A stretch of DNA of 64,000 nt from Pseudomonas oleovorans subsp. oleovorans (lineage in GTDB: Bacteria; Pseudomonadota; Gammaproteobacteria; Pseudomonadales; Pseudomonadaceae). How positions within the stretch are numbered: the first letter of the stretch is position 1; each line of letters opens with the position of its first letter. Positions 53,387 to 63,203 of the stretch are shown here, one piece after another. The notes beneath the pieces are model-generated. The model was not told the origin of the DNA. It saw only the letters and a list, made by a program, of their open reading frames with translations, and did no database searches. Location: assembly GCF_002197815.1 (NCBI RefSeq), contig NZ_NIUB01000029.1, positions 1 through 64,000 on the forward strand, read 5' to 3'. The translations under genes and the position numbers were made by a program.

Positions 53387-54373
53387 GTGAAACTCAGCGA
53401 CATCGCCCGCCTGGCACAGGTCTCGGTGACCACCGCCAGCTACGTGATCAACGGCCAGGCCGAACGTCGGCGCATCAGCCCTGCGACCGTGGCCAGGGTC
53501 TTGGCCGTGGTCGAGGCGCATGGCTATCGTCCGGATCAGCAGGCCGCCAGCCTGCGCCGCGGGCAGAGCCGCTGCCTGGGTTTCATCCTGCCGGACCTGG
53601 AAAACCCCAGTTATGCGCGCCTGGCCAAGCTGCTCGAACAGAAGGCGCGCGCCGCCGGCTATCAGTTGCTGATCGCCAGCTCCGACGATGACCCGAGCAG
53701 CGAGCGGCAGTTGCTCGAGCTGTTCCGCTCACGCCGCTGCGAGGCGCTGATCGTCGCCAGCTGCCTGCCTGCGGACGATCCGCTGTATCCGGCCATCGTC
53801 GCCGCCGGCCTGCCGGTCGTAGCCGTGGACCGCGCGCTGTCGCCCACTCACATCCGCTCGGTGGTCAGCGATGACGAACAAGCCGGGCGCACCCTGACCG
53901 AAAGCCTGCTGACGCCCAAACCCCGGCATATCGCCCTGCTCGGCGCGCGTGCGGAGCTGGTCATCAGCCAGGCGCGCGAACGCGGCTTCCGTTCGGCACT
54001 GGAAGGTTTCGACGGGCGCGTCAGCGTCTATCACGGTGAGCTGTTCAGCCGTGCTTGTGGCTACCGACAGATGCAAACACTGCTGGAGGAAGTCGGCTCG
54101 CCGGATGCGCTGCTGACCACCGCCTACGTGCTGCTCGAAGGGGTGTTCGATGCGCTACGCGAACAGGGCAGCGAACAATGGCCTTCAGTGCGCCTGGCCA
54201 CCTTCGGCGATACCCAGTTGCTGGATTTCCTGCCGCTGCGGGTCAATGCCATGAGCCAGCAGCACGAACGCATTGCCGAACGGGTATTGGCCTGGACCTT
54301 ACAGGCGGTGGAGAACAACGACTATAGCCCCGGCATCGAGGCCATCGAACGCAGTTTCAAGGCGCGCCTGTAG
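53387..54373 (+). CDS. fruR: Fructose-responsive LacI-family repressor FruR (Cra)
   Basis: A 328-residue repressor. The HTH is MKLSDIARLAQVSVTTASYVINGQ, with the hinge region RPDQQAASLRRGQSRC typical of Cra/FruR, and a periplasmic-binding-like effector domain (LGFILPDLENPSYARLAKLL, VVAVDRALSP, SDDEQAGRTL). In Pseudomonas, FruR responds to fructose-1-phosphate and represses fruBKA, which is divergent here across a 180-base region containing its operator. Full length. Confidence 0.94.
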   Translation: MKLSDIARLAQVSVTTASYVINGQAERRRISPATVARVLAVVEAHGYRPDQQAASLRRGQSRCLGFILPDLENPSYARLAKLLEQKARAAGYQLLIASSDDDPSSERQLLELFRSRRCEALIVASCLPADDPLYPAIVAAGLPVVAVDRALSPTHIRSVVSDDEQAGRTLTESLLTPKPRHIALLGARAELVISQARERGFRSALEGFDGRVSVYHGELFSRACGYRQMQTLLEEVGSPDALLTTAYVLLEGVFDALREQGSEQWPSVRLATFGDTQLLDFLPLRVNAMSQQHERIAERVLAWTLQAVENNDYSPGIEAIERSFKARL

Positions 54374-54461
54374 TTTCTGACGCCCGCTGGCGGGCGATCA
54401 TGACGGGTAGTAGACGTATCCACGCCTGGCATCTGCCTGAAAAATCACCGAAGCTTGGCCC

Positions 54462-55241
54462 ATGCGCCTGATCGACACCCATACGCACCTGGACTTCCCC
54501 GACTTCGACGCCGATCGCGACGAAGTACTCGCGCGCAGCCACGCGCTGGGCGTGCAGCGCATGGTCGTGCTGGGCGTCTACCAGGCCAACTGGCAGCGGC
54601 TGTGGCAGTTGGTCGAAGAGGATGAAGGCCTGTACGCAGCCTTCGGCCTGCATCCGGTCTACCTGGAAGACCACCACCCGCAGCATCTCCTTGAGCTGCG
54701 CGACTGGCTGGGCAAACTGGCCGGGCACCGCAAGCTGTGCGCCGTCGGTGAGTTCGGTCTGGATTATTACCTGGAACACCTGGATCGCCAGCGCCAGCAA
54801 GCGCTGTTCGAAGCGCAGCTGCAACTGGCTGCCGAGTTCGAGTTACCGGTGCTGCTGCACGTGCGCCGTGCCCATGCCGCGACCATCGCCACACTCAAGC
54901 GTTTTCGCCTGGCACGCGGCGGCATCATCCACGCCTTCGCCGGTAGCTATGAGGAAGCTCGCGAGTACATCAAGCTGGGCTTTCGCCTCGGTCTCGGCGG
55001 CGCCGCCACCTGGCCGCAGGCCAATCGCCTGCGCAAGGTGGTGGCGCAGCTGCCGCTGCAGACCATCGTGCTGGAAACCGACGCCCCGGACATGGCCCCA
55101 GCCATGTACCCCAACCAGCGCAACAGCCCGGAGTACCTGGCTGACATCTGTGCCGAGCTGGCAGCGTTGCGTGGCGTTACAGCCGAAGAGCTGGCTACGG
55201 CCAGCAGCCGTAATGCGGATGAGTTGTTCGGCTGGGCATAG
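54462..55241 (+). CDS. TatD-family metal-dependent hydrolase
   Basis: A 259-residue TIM-barrel enzyme. Metal ligands are in RLIDTHTHLDFPDF (HxH), GEFGLDYY (catalytic Glu), LLHVRRAH, IIHAFAGS and the final Asp in VLETDAPDMAPAMYPNQRNSPEYL. Members are 3'-5' exonucleases or quality-control deoxyribonucleases. It is transcribed in the same direction as fruR 88 bases upstream, probably independently. Confidence 0.92.
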   Translation: MRLIDTHTHLDFPDFDADRDEVLARSHALGVQRMVVLGVYQANWQRLWQLVEEDEGLYAAFGLHPVYLEDHHPQHLLELRDWLGKLAGHRKLCAVGEFGLDYYLEHLDRQRQQALFEAQLQLAAEFELPVLLHVRRAHAATIATLKRFRLARGGIIHAFAGSYEEAREYIKLGFRLGLGGAATWPQANRLRKVVAQLPLQTIVLETDAPDMAPAMYPNQRNSPEYLADICAELAALRGVTAEELATASSRNADELFGWA

Positions 55242-55573
55242 ACCTCAGGCAAATCATCCTACATGACCATCTGTAGGAGCCCCGCCCCGGGGCGAATGTT
55301 TCCAGACCGTGTCGCCCATATTCGCGGCGGGGCGCCGCTCCTACACGTGCCATCTGTGCTTCCGGTTGTTATGGAACAACCTTCACCGTCACTCCCGCGA
55401 AGGCGGGAGCCCAGGAGCTACAGAGACTCTGGATTCCCGTCCTCCGACCAGGAACGCTTCGAGGACAGGCTCTGCGCAGGAAAGGCGACTGGAGAGAGTC
55501 GCCCAAGCTCGCGGCGGGGCGCCGCTCCTACAGGGTCAGAGCAATGGCCAAGGGAAGCCTGTGGGAGGAGCGA
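55242..55573. repeat. 332-base gap of GC-rich REP and dyad repeats
   Basis: A GTAGGAGCCCCGCCCCGGGG ... GGCGGGGCGCCGCTCCTAC doublet (55273-55344). CTCCCGC-gaag-GCGGGAG (55392-55409), a dyad of the widespread ATTCCCGCGAAAGCGGGAAT-type class. A half REP CGGCGGGGCGCCGCTCCTAC (about 55512-55531). No gene. Confidence 0.8.
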
Positions 55574-57604
55574 TCAGACGCGAAACGCGCCGATCAACTG
55601 CTTGAGACGCGTAACCAGCTCGCTCAGCTCGCGGCTGGCCTGCTCGGTCTGGCTGGCACCGGCAGCGGTGCGCTCACCCGCATGGTTGATCTCGACGATG
55701 TTCTGGTCGATATCGTGCGCCACCGCCGTCTGCTGCTCGGCCGCCGCGGCGATCTGCTGGTTCTGATCGACGATCATGCCCACTGCGCCGAGGATGTTCT
55801 CCAGGGCCTGCTGCACCTTGGCCGACTGGCTGACCGTGCCATCCGCCATCTGGTGACTGGCGTTCATCGCCTTCACCGCCGCCCCCACACCGCCCTGCAG
55901 CTTGGCGATCATCGCTTCGATCTCTTCGGTGGACTGCTGCGTGCGCTTGGCCAGGTTGCGCACCTCGTCAGCCACCACGGCGAAACCGCGACCCTGTTCA
56001 CCAGCCCGCGCCGCCTCGATGGCAGCATTGAGCGCCAGCAGGTTGGTCTGCTCGGCGATACCCTTGATCACATCGAGCACCTGGCTGATCGCCGCACTGT
56101 CGCTGGCCAGTTGGTTGATCACCGCCACTGACTGGTCGATTTCACCGGCAAGACGCTGGATCGCACCGACCTGCTGCTCGACCAATGCGCGGCCACTGAC
56201 CGTTTCCTGATTCACGCTCTGCGCACTACCCACCGCAGCGGCGGCGCTGCGCGCCACCTCCTGGGCAGTGGCGGACATCTGGTTCATCGCCGTGGCCACC
56301 TGCTCGATCTGTGCACGCTGACCAGCCACCGCCTGGTTGCTCTCGCCTGAAACCAGCTCGACGCGATCCGCCTGGCCGCCGACCTCGCCCACCGTATGTC
56401 CGACGCGCTCGATCAGATCATGAATGCGCAACACAGTCTGGTTGAATACCTGCCCCAGCTCGCCCAGCTCGTCTCGGCTCTGCGCCTGGAAGTTGGCCGT
56501 CATATCGCCTGCGGCAACCCTGTCCATCACCTTGCCGAGGTTTTTCAGGGTCGAACGGGTGGACACGTAGAAGCCGCTGTAGAGGTAGACGATCAACAGG
56601 AACACCACCACCAGCGCCACCACCAGCAACACCATCTGCGCACGGTTCTCGGCCAGCCGCTCACTCAACTGGCTGTCGAGGAACGCCAGCAGGCCGTCGT
56701 TGAAGGCGTAGGTCTTGGCCATTTCCTGGCTGACCTGATCGTAGAACTGAGCCCAAGGCGTATCCAGGCTGTCGGCGATGATCACCTGATCCTCGAACAG
56801 CACGCCGCTGTCCTTCAGACTCTGGCGACTGGCTTCGGCCAGACTGCCCAGCCCGTTCTGCGCAGCGACGTTACCGGCCAGTGCCTCCTGCAGATTCAGG
56901 CCGTACTCGGCGTGCAGCTTCTCCAGCTGCAGCAGCAGGTCATCGAACTGGGTGCTGGCTGCGGAATTGAGAAAACCCTGCCCCAGGGAATAGGCGCCGA
57001 TAGCACGGCCTTGGCTGAGCACATCGGTGATCTGCGGGGTGACGTTGGTGATCAGCTCGGTGATCTGCCGCACCTGGCGTTGCGGGTCCTGGCTCAACCC
57101 CGCCTGACTGGCCACCAGTTTGATGAAGACCTGGGAAGACCCCAGCAGCTTCTCGACGATGACGGTCTTGCTCTGCAAGGAGGTCTCGGCCTCTGCGCCT
57201 TTCAGCTCGGCCAGCAATTCGTCGCGCTTGGCGACGAACTCCGCTGCCTGCTCGGTATCGCTGGTCACCGGCTGCAGCCCTTGCAGGCCGGCATTGAGCG
57301 ACTGCTGCAGTTGATCTATACGCCCCTCCAGATCCCCCGCCTGACCGGACTGACCGATCATCGAGTTGATCTGCACCAGATCGTTGAGGCTTTCAAGATC
57401 ACGGCGCAGTTGCAGGCTGCTGCCGAGTAGCTCGAGGCTTTGCAGGGCAGTCTGGGTGCCGACGAACTGACGATAGGAGTCGCGCACCAGATAGAAGTTG
57501 GTGACGAGCATGGGCAGGAAGAATAAAACGCTGATCAGGCTGAACTTCATGCCGAAGCTGAGGCGATTCATCAGCGCGATGGCCGGATACAACACGGTCT
57601 TCAC
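55574..57604 (-). CDS. Methyl-accepting chemotaxis protein
   Basis: A 676-residue transducer. GTG 57604 is chosen because GGAG lies 7 bases upstream. Membrane helix 1 is at about 20-40 (FSLISVLFFLPMLVTNFYLV), a roughly 280-residue helical periplasmic domain follows (about 41-320), then helix 2 at about 322-345 (VLLVVALVVVFLLIVYLYSG), HAMP (about 346-400), and the signalling domain with hairpin tip DVIKGIAEQTNLLALNAAIEAARAGEQGRGFAVVADEVR. No CheR pentapeptide is present at the C-terminus. A paralogous transducer precedes ampE in P. aeruginosa. The ligand is unknown. Confidence 0.92.
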   Translation of the reverse strand: MKTVLYPAIALMNRLSFGMKFSLISVLFFLPMLVTNFYLVRDSYRQFVGTQTALQSLELLGSSLQLRRDLESLNDLVQINSMIGQSGQAGDLEGRIDQLQQSLNAGLQGLQPVTSDTEQAAEFVAKRDELLAELKGAEAETSLQSKTVIVEKLLGSSQVFIKLVASQAGLSQDPQRQVRQITELITNVTPQITDVLSQGRAIGAYSLGQGFLNSAASTQFDDLLLQLEKLHAEYGLNLQEALAGNVAAQNGLGSLAEASRQSLKDSGVLFEDQVIIADSLDTPWAQFYDQVSQEMAKTYAFNDGLLAFLDSQLSERLAENRAQMVLLVVALVVVFLLIVYLYSGFYVSTRSTLKNLGKVMDRVAAGDMTANFQAQSRDELGELGQVFNQTVLRIHDLIERVGHTVGEVGGQADRVELVSGESNQAVAGQRAQIEQVATAMNQMSATAQEVARSAAAAVGSAQSVNQETVSGRALVEQQVGAIQRLAGEIDQSVAVINQLASDSAAISQVLDVIKGIAEQTNLLALNAAIEAARAGEQGRGFAVVADEVRNLAKRTQQSTEEIEAMIAKLQGGVGAAVKAMNASHQMADGTVSQSAKVQQALENILGAVGMIVDQNQQIAAAAEQQTAVAHDIDQNIVEINHAGERTAAGASQTEQASRELSELVTRLKQLIGAFRV

Positions 57605-58007
57605 TAGACGTCTCCAGTTGCCATTATTGTTATAGGTATCGCTTGGATCGCCGACGAGCCTCTCACGGGCTGATCACGGCGTCCTCTGTCGACCGACCTG
57701 CGGCGCGCCGATCCATACGGCGAATACAGGCAGATAAATGTGACGAAAATCACCAAACAGGGTCGACTACGGCCTCCTTATACCCCTTATCGACACGCGC
57801 CTTTGTAACTTAAGGTTAAACGCGCGCTGAGCGCATCCAGCCAAGGCCGTGCAGGAGCCCCGACTCGGGGCGAATGCTGTTTTGCTCTTGCTCGACATTC
57901 GCCGCAGGGCGCGGCTTCCACAAAGCCGGCATGTAGGGCGGGTGCAACCCGCCACTGTGCGTGACAGCAGGCTGCCCCCCGCCCTGCATAGCGCTTGGGC
58001 AGGATCT
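57605..58007. other. 403-base gap with repeats and MCP promoter region
   Basis: 57605-57780 should contain the MCP promoter, although no confident -35/-10 is called. 57850-57922 is a degenerate GCAGGAGCCCCGACTCGGGG ... GCGGCTTCC doublet. 57932-57953 is GTAGGGCGGGTGCAACCCGCC. No coding frame looks genuine. Confidence 0.6.
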
Positions 58008-58841
58008 CTAGATGAACAGCACCCAGACCGCGTACCCGGCGTACCAGACCACCGCAGCACGGATCAGCAGTTGCCACAGCTGATCCAGGGTCTCGACGCC
58101 TTCCTCGCCCATGACCGGCGGCGGCATCTCACCGGCCGCACGCCCGGCCTTGATCACCAGCTGCGCAGCAGAAATGTCCCAGCTCAGCAGCTCATGCAGC
58201 AAGGCACGGCTGACGGCGACGAAGTTGCCGACCAGCGCGAAACTGGAAGCCAGTACCCGCGCCGGCAGCCAGTCGAAGGCGTGGCGCAGTTGCACGGCGC
58301 GCTCACGCAGGGCGGCTTGCTGCGCATGCTCGGCGCTCAAGGCCAGCAGGCGATAAGCCAGCGCCGCCATGGGGCCGAGCAGCAGATACCAGAAGATAAC
58401 GGCGAAGAAGCTCTGATAGGCCTGCCACAGCAGATGCCCCTGAACCTGCTGCAGCAGTTCGGTGCCCTCCTCCGGCTGCAACGAAAGATCACGTTCAGCC
58501 ACGTGGTAAGCCGCCTGACCGTCACCGCGCCGCCAGGCGTCGCGAAACGGCCCTAGCGCCGCAAGCAGATCACCACGCCCCAGGCTGTAGATCAGCACCA
58601 GCAAATGCACGGGCAAGACCAGCCAGCCGTAAGCCAGCGGCTTGAGGATCAGCAGCACCAGCCCCAGCGCCAACACCGGCAACAGCACCAGAATGGCCAG
58701 GCACAGCCACGGAGCCTGCTGCAGACCGCCTTGTTGCAGGCGCTGCAGTTGCGCCAACCAGGGGCCGTCCTGCTGGATGCGCAGACGCCAGGCGGAAAAT
58801 TTCTCGACCCACAGCACCAGCAGAATCACCAGAAAACTCAT
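58008..58841 (-). CDS. ampE: AmpE-like inner-membrane regulatory protein
   Basis: A 277-residue protein with four hydrophobic segments: MSFLVILLVLWVEKF; a long pair near 45-90; SFFAVIFWYLLLGPMAALAY near 150; and a C-terminal helix (LIRAAVVWYAGYAVWVLFI). It has the conserved SLGRGDLLAALGPFRDAWRRGD and RHAFDWLPARVLASSFALVGNF of AmpE/CobD-like proteins. It follows ampD closely on the same strand; together they influence beta-lactamase induction, though the function of AmpE is not well defined. GAGAGG precedes the ATG. Confidence 0.9.
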   Translation of the reverse strand: MSFLVILLVLWVEKFSAWRLRIQQDGPWLAQLQRLQQGGLQQAPWLCLAILVLLPVLALGLVLLILKPLAYGWLVLPVHLLVLIYSLGRGDLLAALGPFRDAWRRGDGQAAYHVAERDLSLQPEEGTELLQQVQGHLLWQAYQSFFAVIFWYLLLGPMAALAYRLLALSAEHAQQAALRERAVQLRHAFDWLPARVLASSFALVGNFVAVSRALLHELLSWDISAAQLVIKAGRAAGEMPPPVMGEEGVETLDQLWQLLIRAAVVWYAGYAVWVLFI

Positions 58842-58843
58842 TG

Positions 58844-59395
58844 CTACCTCTCCTTCAATTCGGCGTGCAGACGCGACCAGTCGAACGCTGCCCCCGGGTC
58901 GGTCTTGCGCCCAGGGGCGATATCGCTGTGGCCACGGATACGCTGCGTCGACAGCGCCGGGTAAGCGTCCAGCAACTGTCGCGTCAGCTCGGCCAACCTG
59001 GCGTACTGGGCGTCGCTGTAGGGCAGATCATCCGTCCCTTCCAGCTCCACGCCCAGGGAAAAATCATTGCAGTTGTCGCGCCCCTCGAACCAGGAAATCC
59101 CGGCGTGCCAGGCACGATCCAGACAGGAGACGAATTGCGTCAGGCCGCCATCACGCTCGATGAAGAAATGCGCGGAAACCTGCAGGGACGCGATCTCGGC
59201 GAAGAAAGGATGCTCATGCACGGCCAAGCGGTTCTGAAAGAACGCCTGCACCTTGCCGGTGCCGAACTGCCCAGGCGGCAAGCTGATGTTGTGCACCACC
59301 AGCAGAGAGATCTCGCCACCGGGGCGAGCGTTGAAATTCGGCGATGGGCAGTGAGGGATGCCCTGAAACCAGCCAGTGGAAGGGTCGAGCTGCAT
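58844..59395 (-). CDS. ampD: 1,6-anhydro-N-acetylmuramyl-L-alanine amidase AmpD
   Basis: A 183-residue cytosolic zinc amidase. The start MQLDPSTGWFQGIPHCPSPNFNARP matches AmpD, with CAGGAGTG before the ATG. The first zinc His is in LLVVHNISLPPGQF; the others are in RIRGHSDIAPGRKTDPGAAFDW (His and Asp). It cleaves anhydro-muropeptides during wall recycling, and its loss derepresses AmpC. Two bases separate it from ampE. Confidence 0.95.
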   Translation of the reverse strand: MQLDPSTGWFQGIPHCPSPNFNARPGGEISLLVVHNISLPPGQFGTGKVQAFFQNRLAVHEHPFFAEIASLQVSAHFFIERDGGLTQFVSCLDRAWHAGISWFEGRDNCNDFSLGVELEGTDDLPYSDAQYARLAELTRQLLDAYPALSTQRIRGHSDIAPGRKTDPGAAFDWSRLHAELKER

Positions 59396-59650
59396 GTGGC
59401 ACTCCTGAACGTATCACCACTCTAGAGCAGGTGGCTACGGCGGCCAAGCGCGAGGCCGCAACAGGATGTGCAAAGGCGGGAAAATCTCACGCTAAAACGA
59501 AGAGTGGCAAACGTTAGCGGGTGGGCGATACCAATCAACCAAACGCAGGCGGGAGTTTGTAGGAGCCAGCTTGCTGGCGATCAAATGCTCGCCTGACAAG
59601 GACCATCGCCAGCAAGCCGGCTCCTACAGATATCAGCAGCGGAGTTGCTC
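59396..59650. other. 255-base gap with one REP doublet
   Basis: GTAGGAGCCAGCTTGCTGG faces CCAGCAAGCCGGCTCCTAC at 59559-59627. The ampD-proximal part has no clear promoter motif. Confidence 0.75.
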
Positions 59651-61951
59651 TCAGGCGTTCTTCAACTTACGCAGATTGCCAATGACCGACTCCAGGGCGC
59701 GGTCGAACAGCAGCGCATCGTCAAGCAGGCGCACAGCGTTGCGGCGGAACTCCACCGCCAGCGCGTTGCGCGTCTTCTCCAGCACCTTCATGCCGGTGCG
59801 ATTGACGAACACGTACTTGCCAGTGGGTTTGATGATGGCCGCCAGCTTGCAACGCAGCTTGTGCTCTTCATCTTCCTGGATTTCCACCCAGCTACCCACA
59901 CGCAGGCTGTCTACCTGCAGCAGCGCCTCGTCGTCGTCCGGGAGCACCACGTCCGGCTCCTGCGGACGGGTCTGGCCCGGCGCGAGCAGAATGATCTCTT
60001 CGACCACCTCGACCATCGCCGGAGCGTCCTCGACCTCTTCAGCCGCCGGCAGTTCCAGCAGTGGCAACTCGATGCCGGCTTCGCTCGGATCGGTGTGCGC
60101 AGCATCCTCGGCAACGGCCGTCTCAGCTTCCGGGGCCGCGCGCTTGAAGCGTTGGAAGGCCTGCACATGCAGCCCCTCCAGCTGGCTGAAAAACTCGCTG
60201 GTGGAGAACGGATCGAAGGCCGCGCTGGCCATGCCCTCGCGCAATGCCTTGAGCAGCCCCGGCACCAGCTCCAGCAAACGCAGACGCGCCTCTGGATCCT
60301 CGTGCGGGGCGACACTCCAGACCAGGTCGTCCATGGTCTGCAGCGCAGCCTGCCATTCGTCCGAGTCCAGACCGTGCTTGAGGCAGGTCAGCATCAGCAC
60401 CTTGCTCCAGGCTTCCTGCAGCAGCCGCACCACCACTTCCGGCAGGGTCTTGCCGAGCAAACGCTCATTCAGTGCCTGCTCGACCTGACGACGGGCCAGC
60501 TCGGCCTTGGCGCTGCCTTCCTCGGCATCGCGGGTACGCTGTTCGAGCAACTCACTACGACGACGCTCATCGCCCGTGAACGCCATGAATTCGGCCAGCA
60601 GTTCGGAGAAGATCGCCGGATCATCGACGAAATCGTTCAGCAGACGCTGCACCACCTGCTCGATCTTCTGATAAAGGCTGTCACGCTGTGCATCGTCCTG
60701 ATCGACCCAACCCAGCGCGGCAGAGGCGATCTCGTTGAGCAAGCGGCGAGCAGGATGGCTGCCACGGCTGAAGAAGGTCTTGTCCAGCACCGCCACCTTG
60801 AGCATCGGAATCTGCAGACGGCCAATCAGTGCCTTGAGTGAATCCGGCAGGGTGCGATCGTCGAGAATGAACTCAAACAGCATCGACACCAGATTGATCA
60901 CGTCCTCGTCGACTTCACCGACCACCCGCGCCTTGCCGCTTTTGGCACTGGCACGTTCGAGCAACCGCTCGAGTTGCTCACGCAGATCGAAATCCTCGAC
61001 GCTGACCTGTGCCGGAGCCCGCTGCTGCATATGCGAGAGCAGGCGCATCAGGTCACTGCTGGTGATCGGCATTGCATCGGCTGTCTGAGCCCGGCGTGGC
61101 ATCGCCGTGCCGCGCACTTGCGAGAGTAGATCCTGCAACGCACCGAACACTTCCTGCACGCCCTGATCGGCGCCTTCGAGCAAGGGCATGCCTTCCTCGC
61201 CGGACGACTGGACATAAGCGGAAGCTGCCGGGCGCTGCTGACGGCGCGGCGGTGCGGACTTCAGCTCAGGCAACACGCCCGCACTGACCAGCGCCTGATT
61301 GGCCTCGGCGTAAAGCATGTCGCAGCTGCCGAGCACGTACTTTTCGAACAGCTTGAGGATGATCAGCTTGACCTTGATCTCCACACCCAGGCTACTGCAG
61401 GCGTCGAGGAAGTATTCGCTGAGCAGGGTGGGGCCGAGCGGGTTGCTCTTGTCGTCCAGCTTCTTGCTGATCACCGCATTGAGGCGCGTGGTGAGATGGC
61501 CCAACGCAACAGCGTCTCGGCTCATCACCTTGGCGACCATGGCGTCCAGTGCCACGGTTTCTTCCAGCTCGTCGTTTTGCACCAGGCTCAGGCTGTCGAA
61601 CGACACCGCATCCAGAGCAGGCTGCGGCTTGCCGATTTCGTACTGATTGAGATTGGCGAAGCACTCGAACACCTTCTGCAGAAAACCACGCTCGATGTTC
61701 TTGCGCTTCAGACGCAGGTCACGCATGGCCTCGAAGAAGGCATTCTGCTCGGCATTACTGGTCGCCCGATCCGCCATCTCGAAGAGGGTATCGTCGGCAT
61801 TGTCGAACAGGCTCTGCAGACTCTGCTTGAGCTGTTGCGCCGCTTTGTCACGCACCTGAATCAGCGCCACGGGCAGTCTTCCTACCGGCGAAGTTGGCGA
61901 TTGCTCTGCGATGACCTTGGCCAGGTGCACCACATTCGCGTCGGTCTTCAT
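59651..61951 (-). CDS. DUF1631 family protein
   Basis: A 766-residue cytosolic protein with no signal peptide or membrane helices. ATG 61951 follows GGGAG; the open frame upstream is not conserved-looking. Landmarks are LFDNADDTLFEMADRATSNAEQN-x-FFEAMR near the N-terminus, LGPTLLSEYFLDACSSLGVEIKVKLIIL, and a C-terminal compact domain (about 690-750) with GSWVEI, LAAIIKPTGKYVFVNRTGMKV. This resembles a PilZ-type barrel, but no RxxxR motif is obvious to me. The equivalent gene lies between ampD and nadC in P. aeruginosa. Function unestablished; c-di-GMP or surface regulation is possible. Confidence 0.88.
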   Translation of the reverse strand: MKTDANVVHLAKVIAEQSPTSPVGRLPVALIQVRDKAAQQLKQSLQSLFDNADDTLFEMADRATSNAEQNAFFEAMRDLRLKRKNIERGFLQKVFECFANLNQYEIGKPQPALDAVSFDSLSLVQNDELEETVALDAMVAKVMSRDAVALGHLTTRLNAVISKKLDDKSNPLGPTLLSEYFLDACSSLGVEIKVKLIILKLFEKYVLGSCDMLYAEANQALVSAGVLPELKSAPPRRQQRPAASAYVQSSGEEGMPLLEGADQGVQEVFGALQDLLSQVRGTAMPRRAQTADAMPITSSDLMRLLSHMQQRAPAQVSVEDFDLREQLERLLERASAKSGKARVVGEVDEDVINLVSMLFEFILDDRTLPDSLKALIGRLQIPMLKVAVLDKTFFSRGSHPARRLLNEIASAALGWVDQDDAQRDSLYQKIEQVVQRLLNDFVDDPAIFSELLAEFMAFTGDERRRSELLEQRTRDAEEGSAKAELARRQVEQALNERLLGKTLPEVVVRLLQEAWSKVLMLTCLKHGLDSDEWQAALQTMDDLVWSVAPHEDPEARLRLLELVPGLLKALREGMASAAFDPFSTSEFFSQLEGLHVQAFQRFKRAAPEAETAVAEDAAHTDPSEAGIELPLLELPAAEEVEDAPAMVEVVEEIILLAPGQTRPQEPDVVLPDDDEALLQVDSLRVGSWVEIQEDEEHKLRCKLAAIIKPTGKYVFVNRTGMKVLEKTRNALAVEFRRNAVRLLDDALLFDRALESVIGNLRKLKNA

Positions 61952-62354
61952 TCTAGTCTCCCGCAGACTGCCCGAACCCGGGCTTCCTGGTCTGCACAGC
62001 GTCAACCGAGCGTCGTCCGTAACGTCAAAGGCCTGGCGTCAATAATGAAAAAAGTAAAGCCATTATAGGGAGGCTGCGCGTCATACCAAGCCAATTTTTC
62101 CCACAGACATGACCCAGATCACAGATAGCCTCACGCCACCTCCAGACGGTAGCCAACACACGACAGCCGTATCTCTGCAGCCTAACGCTGACAGCCCTGT
62201 GACGCTGCCCCGCTGGTCGGGCCGCACATGCCTTTTCTGATGCCGCACGCCGCAGCGAAATCCTTTGCCCTTCGATGGCTGCGAGCACACTTCAGCCCAT
62301 TGCCCTGCCCCTGCCTGGCTCTATAATCGCCGCTCGTCTACACCGGAGCCGATC
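61952..62354. other. Gap between the DUF1631 gene and nadC
   Basis: About 400 bases upstream of two divergent genes. It holds both promoters but no motif I can call confidently. A minus-strand frame of 87 codons (62025-62288) is not gene-like. Confidence 0.5.
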
Positions 62355-63203
62355 ATGCCCAACCTGACCCTCGCCGACCTCAGCAGCGAAATCGAAGCCA
62401 ACGTCCGCCGCGCCCTGGCCGAAGACATTGGCAGCGGCGACATCACCGCCCAGCTGATACCGGCCGAGCGCCTGGCCAGCGCCCGCGTGATCACACGGGA
62501 AGAAGCAGTAATTTGCGGCACCGCCTGGGTCGATGCGGTATTTCGCCAGCTCGACCCGCGCGTCGCAGTGCACTGGCAGGTGCAGGATGGCGACAAGGTC
62601 AGCGCCGACCAGACTCTGTTCCGCCTAGAAGGCCCGGCCCGCGCCCTGCTCAGCGGCGAGCGCAGCGCCCTGAACTTCCTGCAGACCCTGTCTGCAGTCG
62701 CCACCCGCTGCCGCCACTATGCCGACCTGGTTGAAGGCACCCAGGTAAAACTGCTGGACACCCGCAAGACCCTACCGGGCCTGCGCCTGGCCCAGAAGTA
62801 CGCCGTAACCTGCGGTGGCTGCCACAACCACCGCATCGGTTTGTACGATGCCTTCCTTATAAAGGAAAACCACATCGCTGCCTGCGGCGGCATCGCCCAG
62901 GCCATCAGCGCCGCCCACAAGATCGCCCCGGGCAAGCCGGTGGAAGTGGAAGTGGAAAGCCTGGAAGAACTGCGCGAAGCGCTGGAAGCGGGCGCCGATA
63001 TCGTCATGCTCGACGAACTGTCACTGGAGGATATGCGCGAAGCCGTAAGACTCACCGCCGGCCGCGCCAAGCTCGAAGCCTCGGGCGGCATCAATGACAG
63101 CACCTTGCGCGTGATCGCAGAGACGGGGGTGGATTACATCTCGCTAGGGACGCTGACCAAGGATGTGAAGGCGGTGGACTTGTCGATGCGCTTGGCGCTG
63201 TAA
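62355..63203 (+). CDS. nadC: Nicotinate-nucleotide pyrophosphorylase (quinolinate phosphoribosyltransferase)
   Basis: A 282-residue enzyme that condenses quinolinate with PRPP to form nicotinate mononucleotide. CCGGAG precedes ATG 62355. Landmarks are EDIGSGDITAQLI, SGERSALNFLQTLSAVATR, LLDTRKTLPGLRLAQKYAV, GGCHNHRIGLYDAFLIKENHI, EVEVESLEELREAL, MLDELSLEDM, and the phosphate loop SGGINDSTLR with VDYISLGTLTKDV. All substrate-binding Arg, His and Lys residues are present. Confidence 0.95.
   Translation: MPNLTLADLSSEIEANVRRALAEDIGSGDITAQLIPAERLASARVITREEAVICGTAWVDAVFRQLDPRVAVHWQVQDGDKVSADQTLFRLEGPARALLSGERSALNFLQTLSAVATRCRHYADLVEGTQVKLLDTRKTLPGLRLAQKYAVTCGGCHNHRIGLYDAFLIKENHIAACGGIAQAISAAHKIAPGKPVEVEVESLEELREALEAGADIVMLDELSLEDMREAVRLTAGRAKLEASGGINDSTLRVIAETGVDYISLGTLTKDVKAVDLSMRLAL

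Noticed and set aside
62025..62288. Minus-strand frame of 87 codons upstream of the DUF1631 gene
   Set aside because: Composition is unlike a protein, there is no ribosome binding site, and it covers the promoter region.
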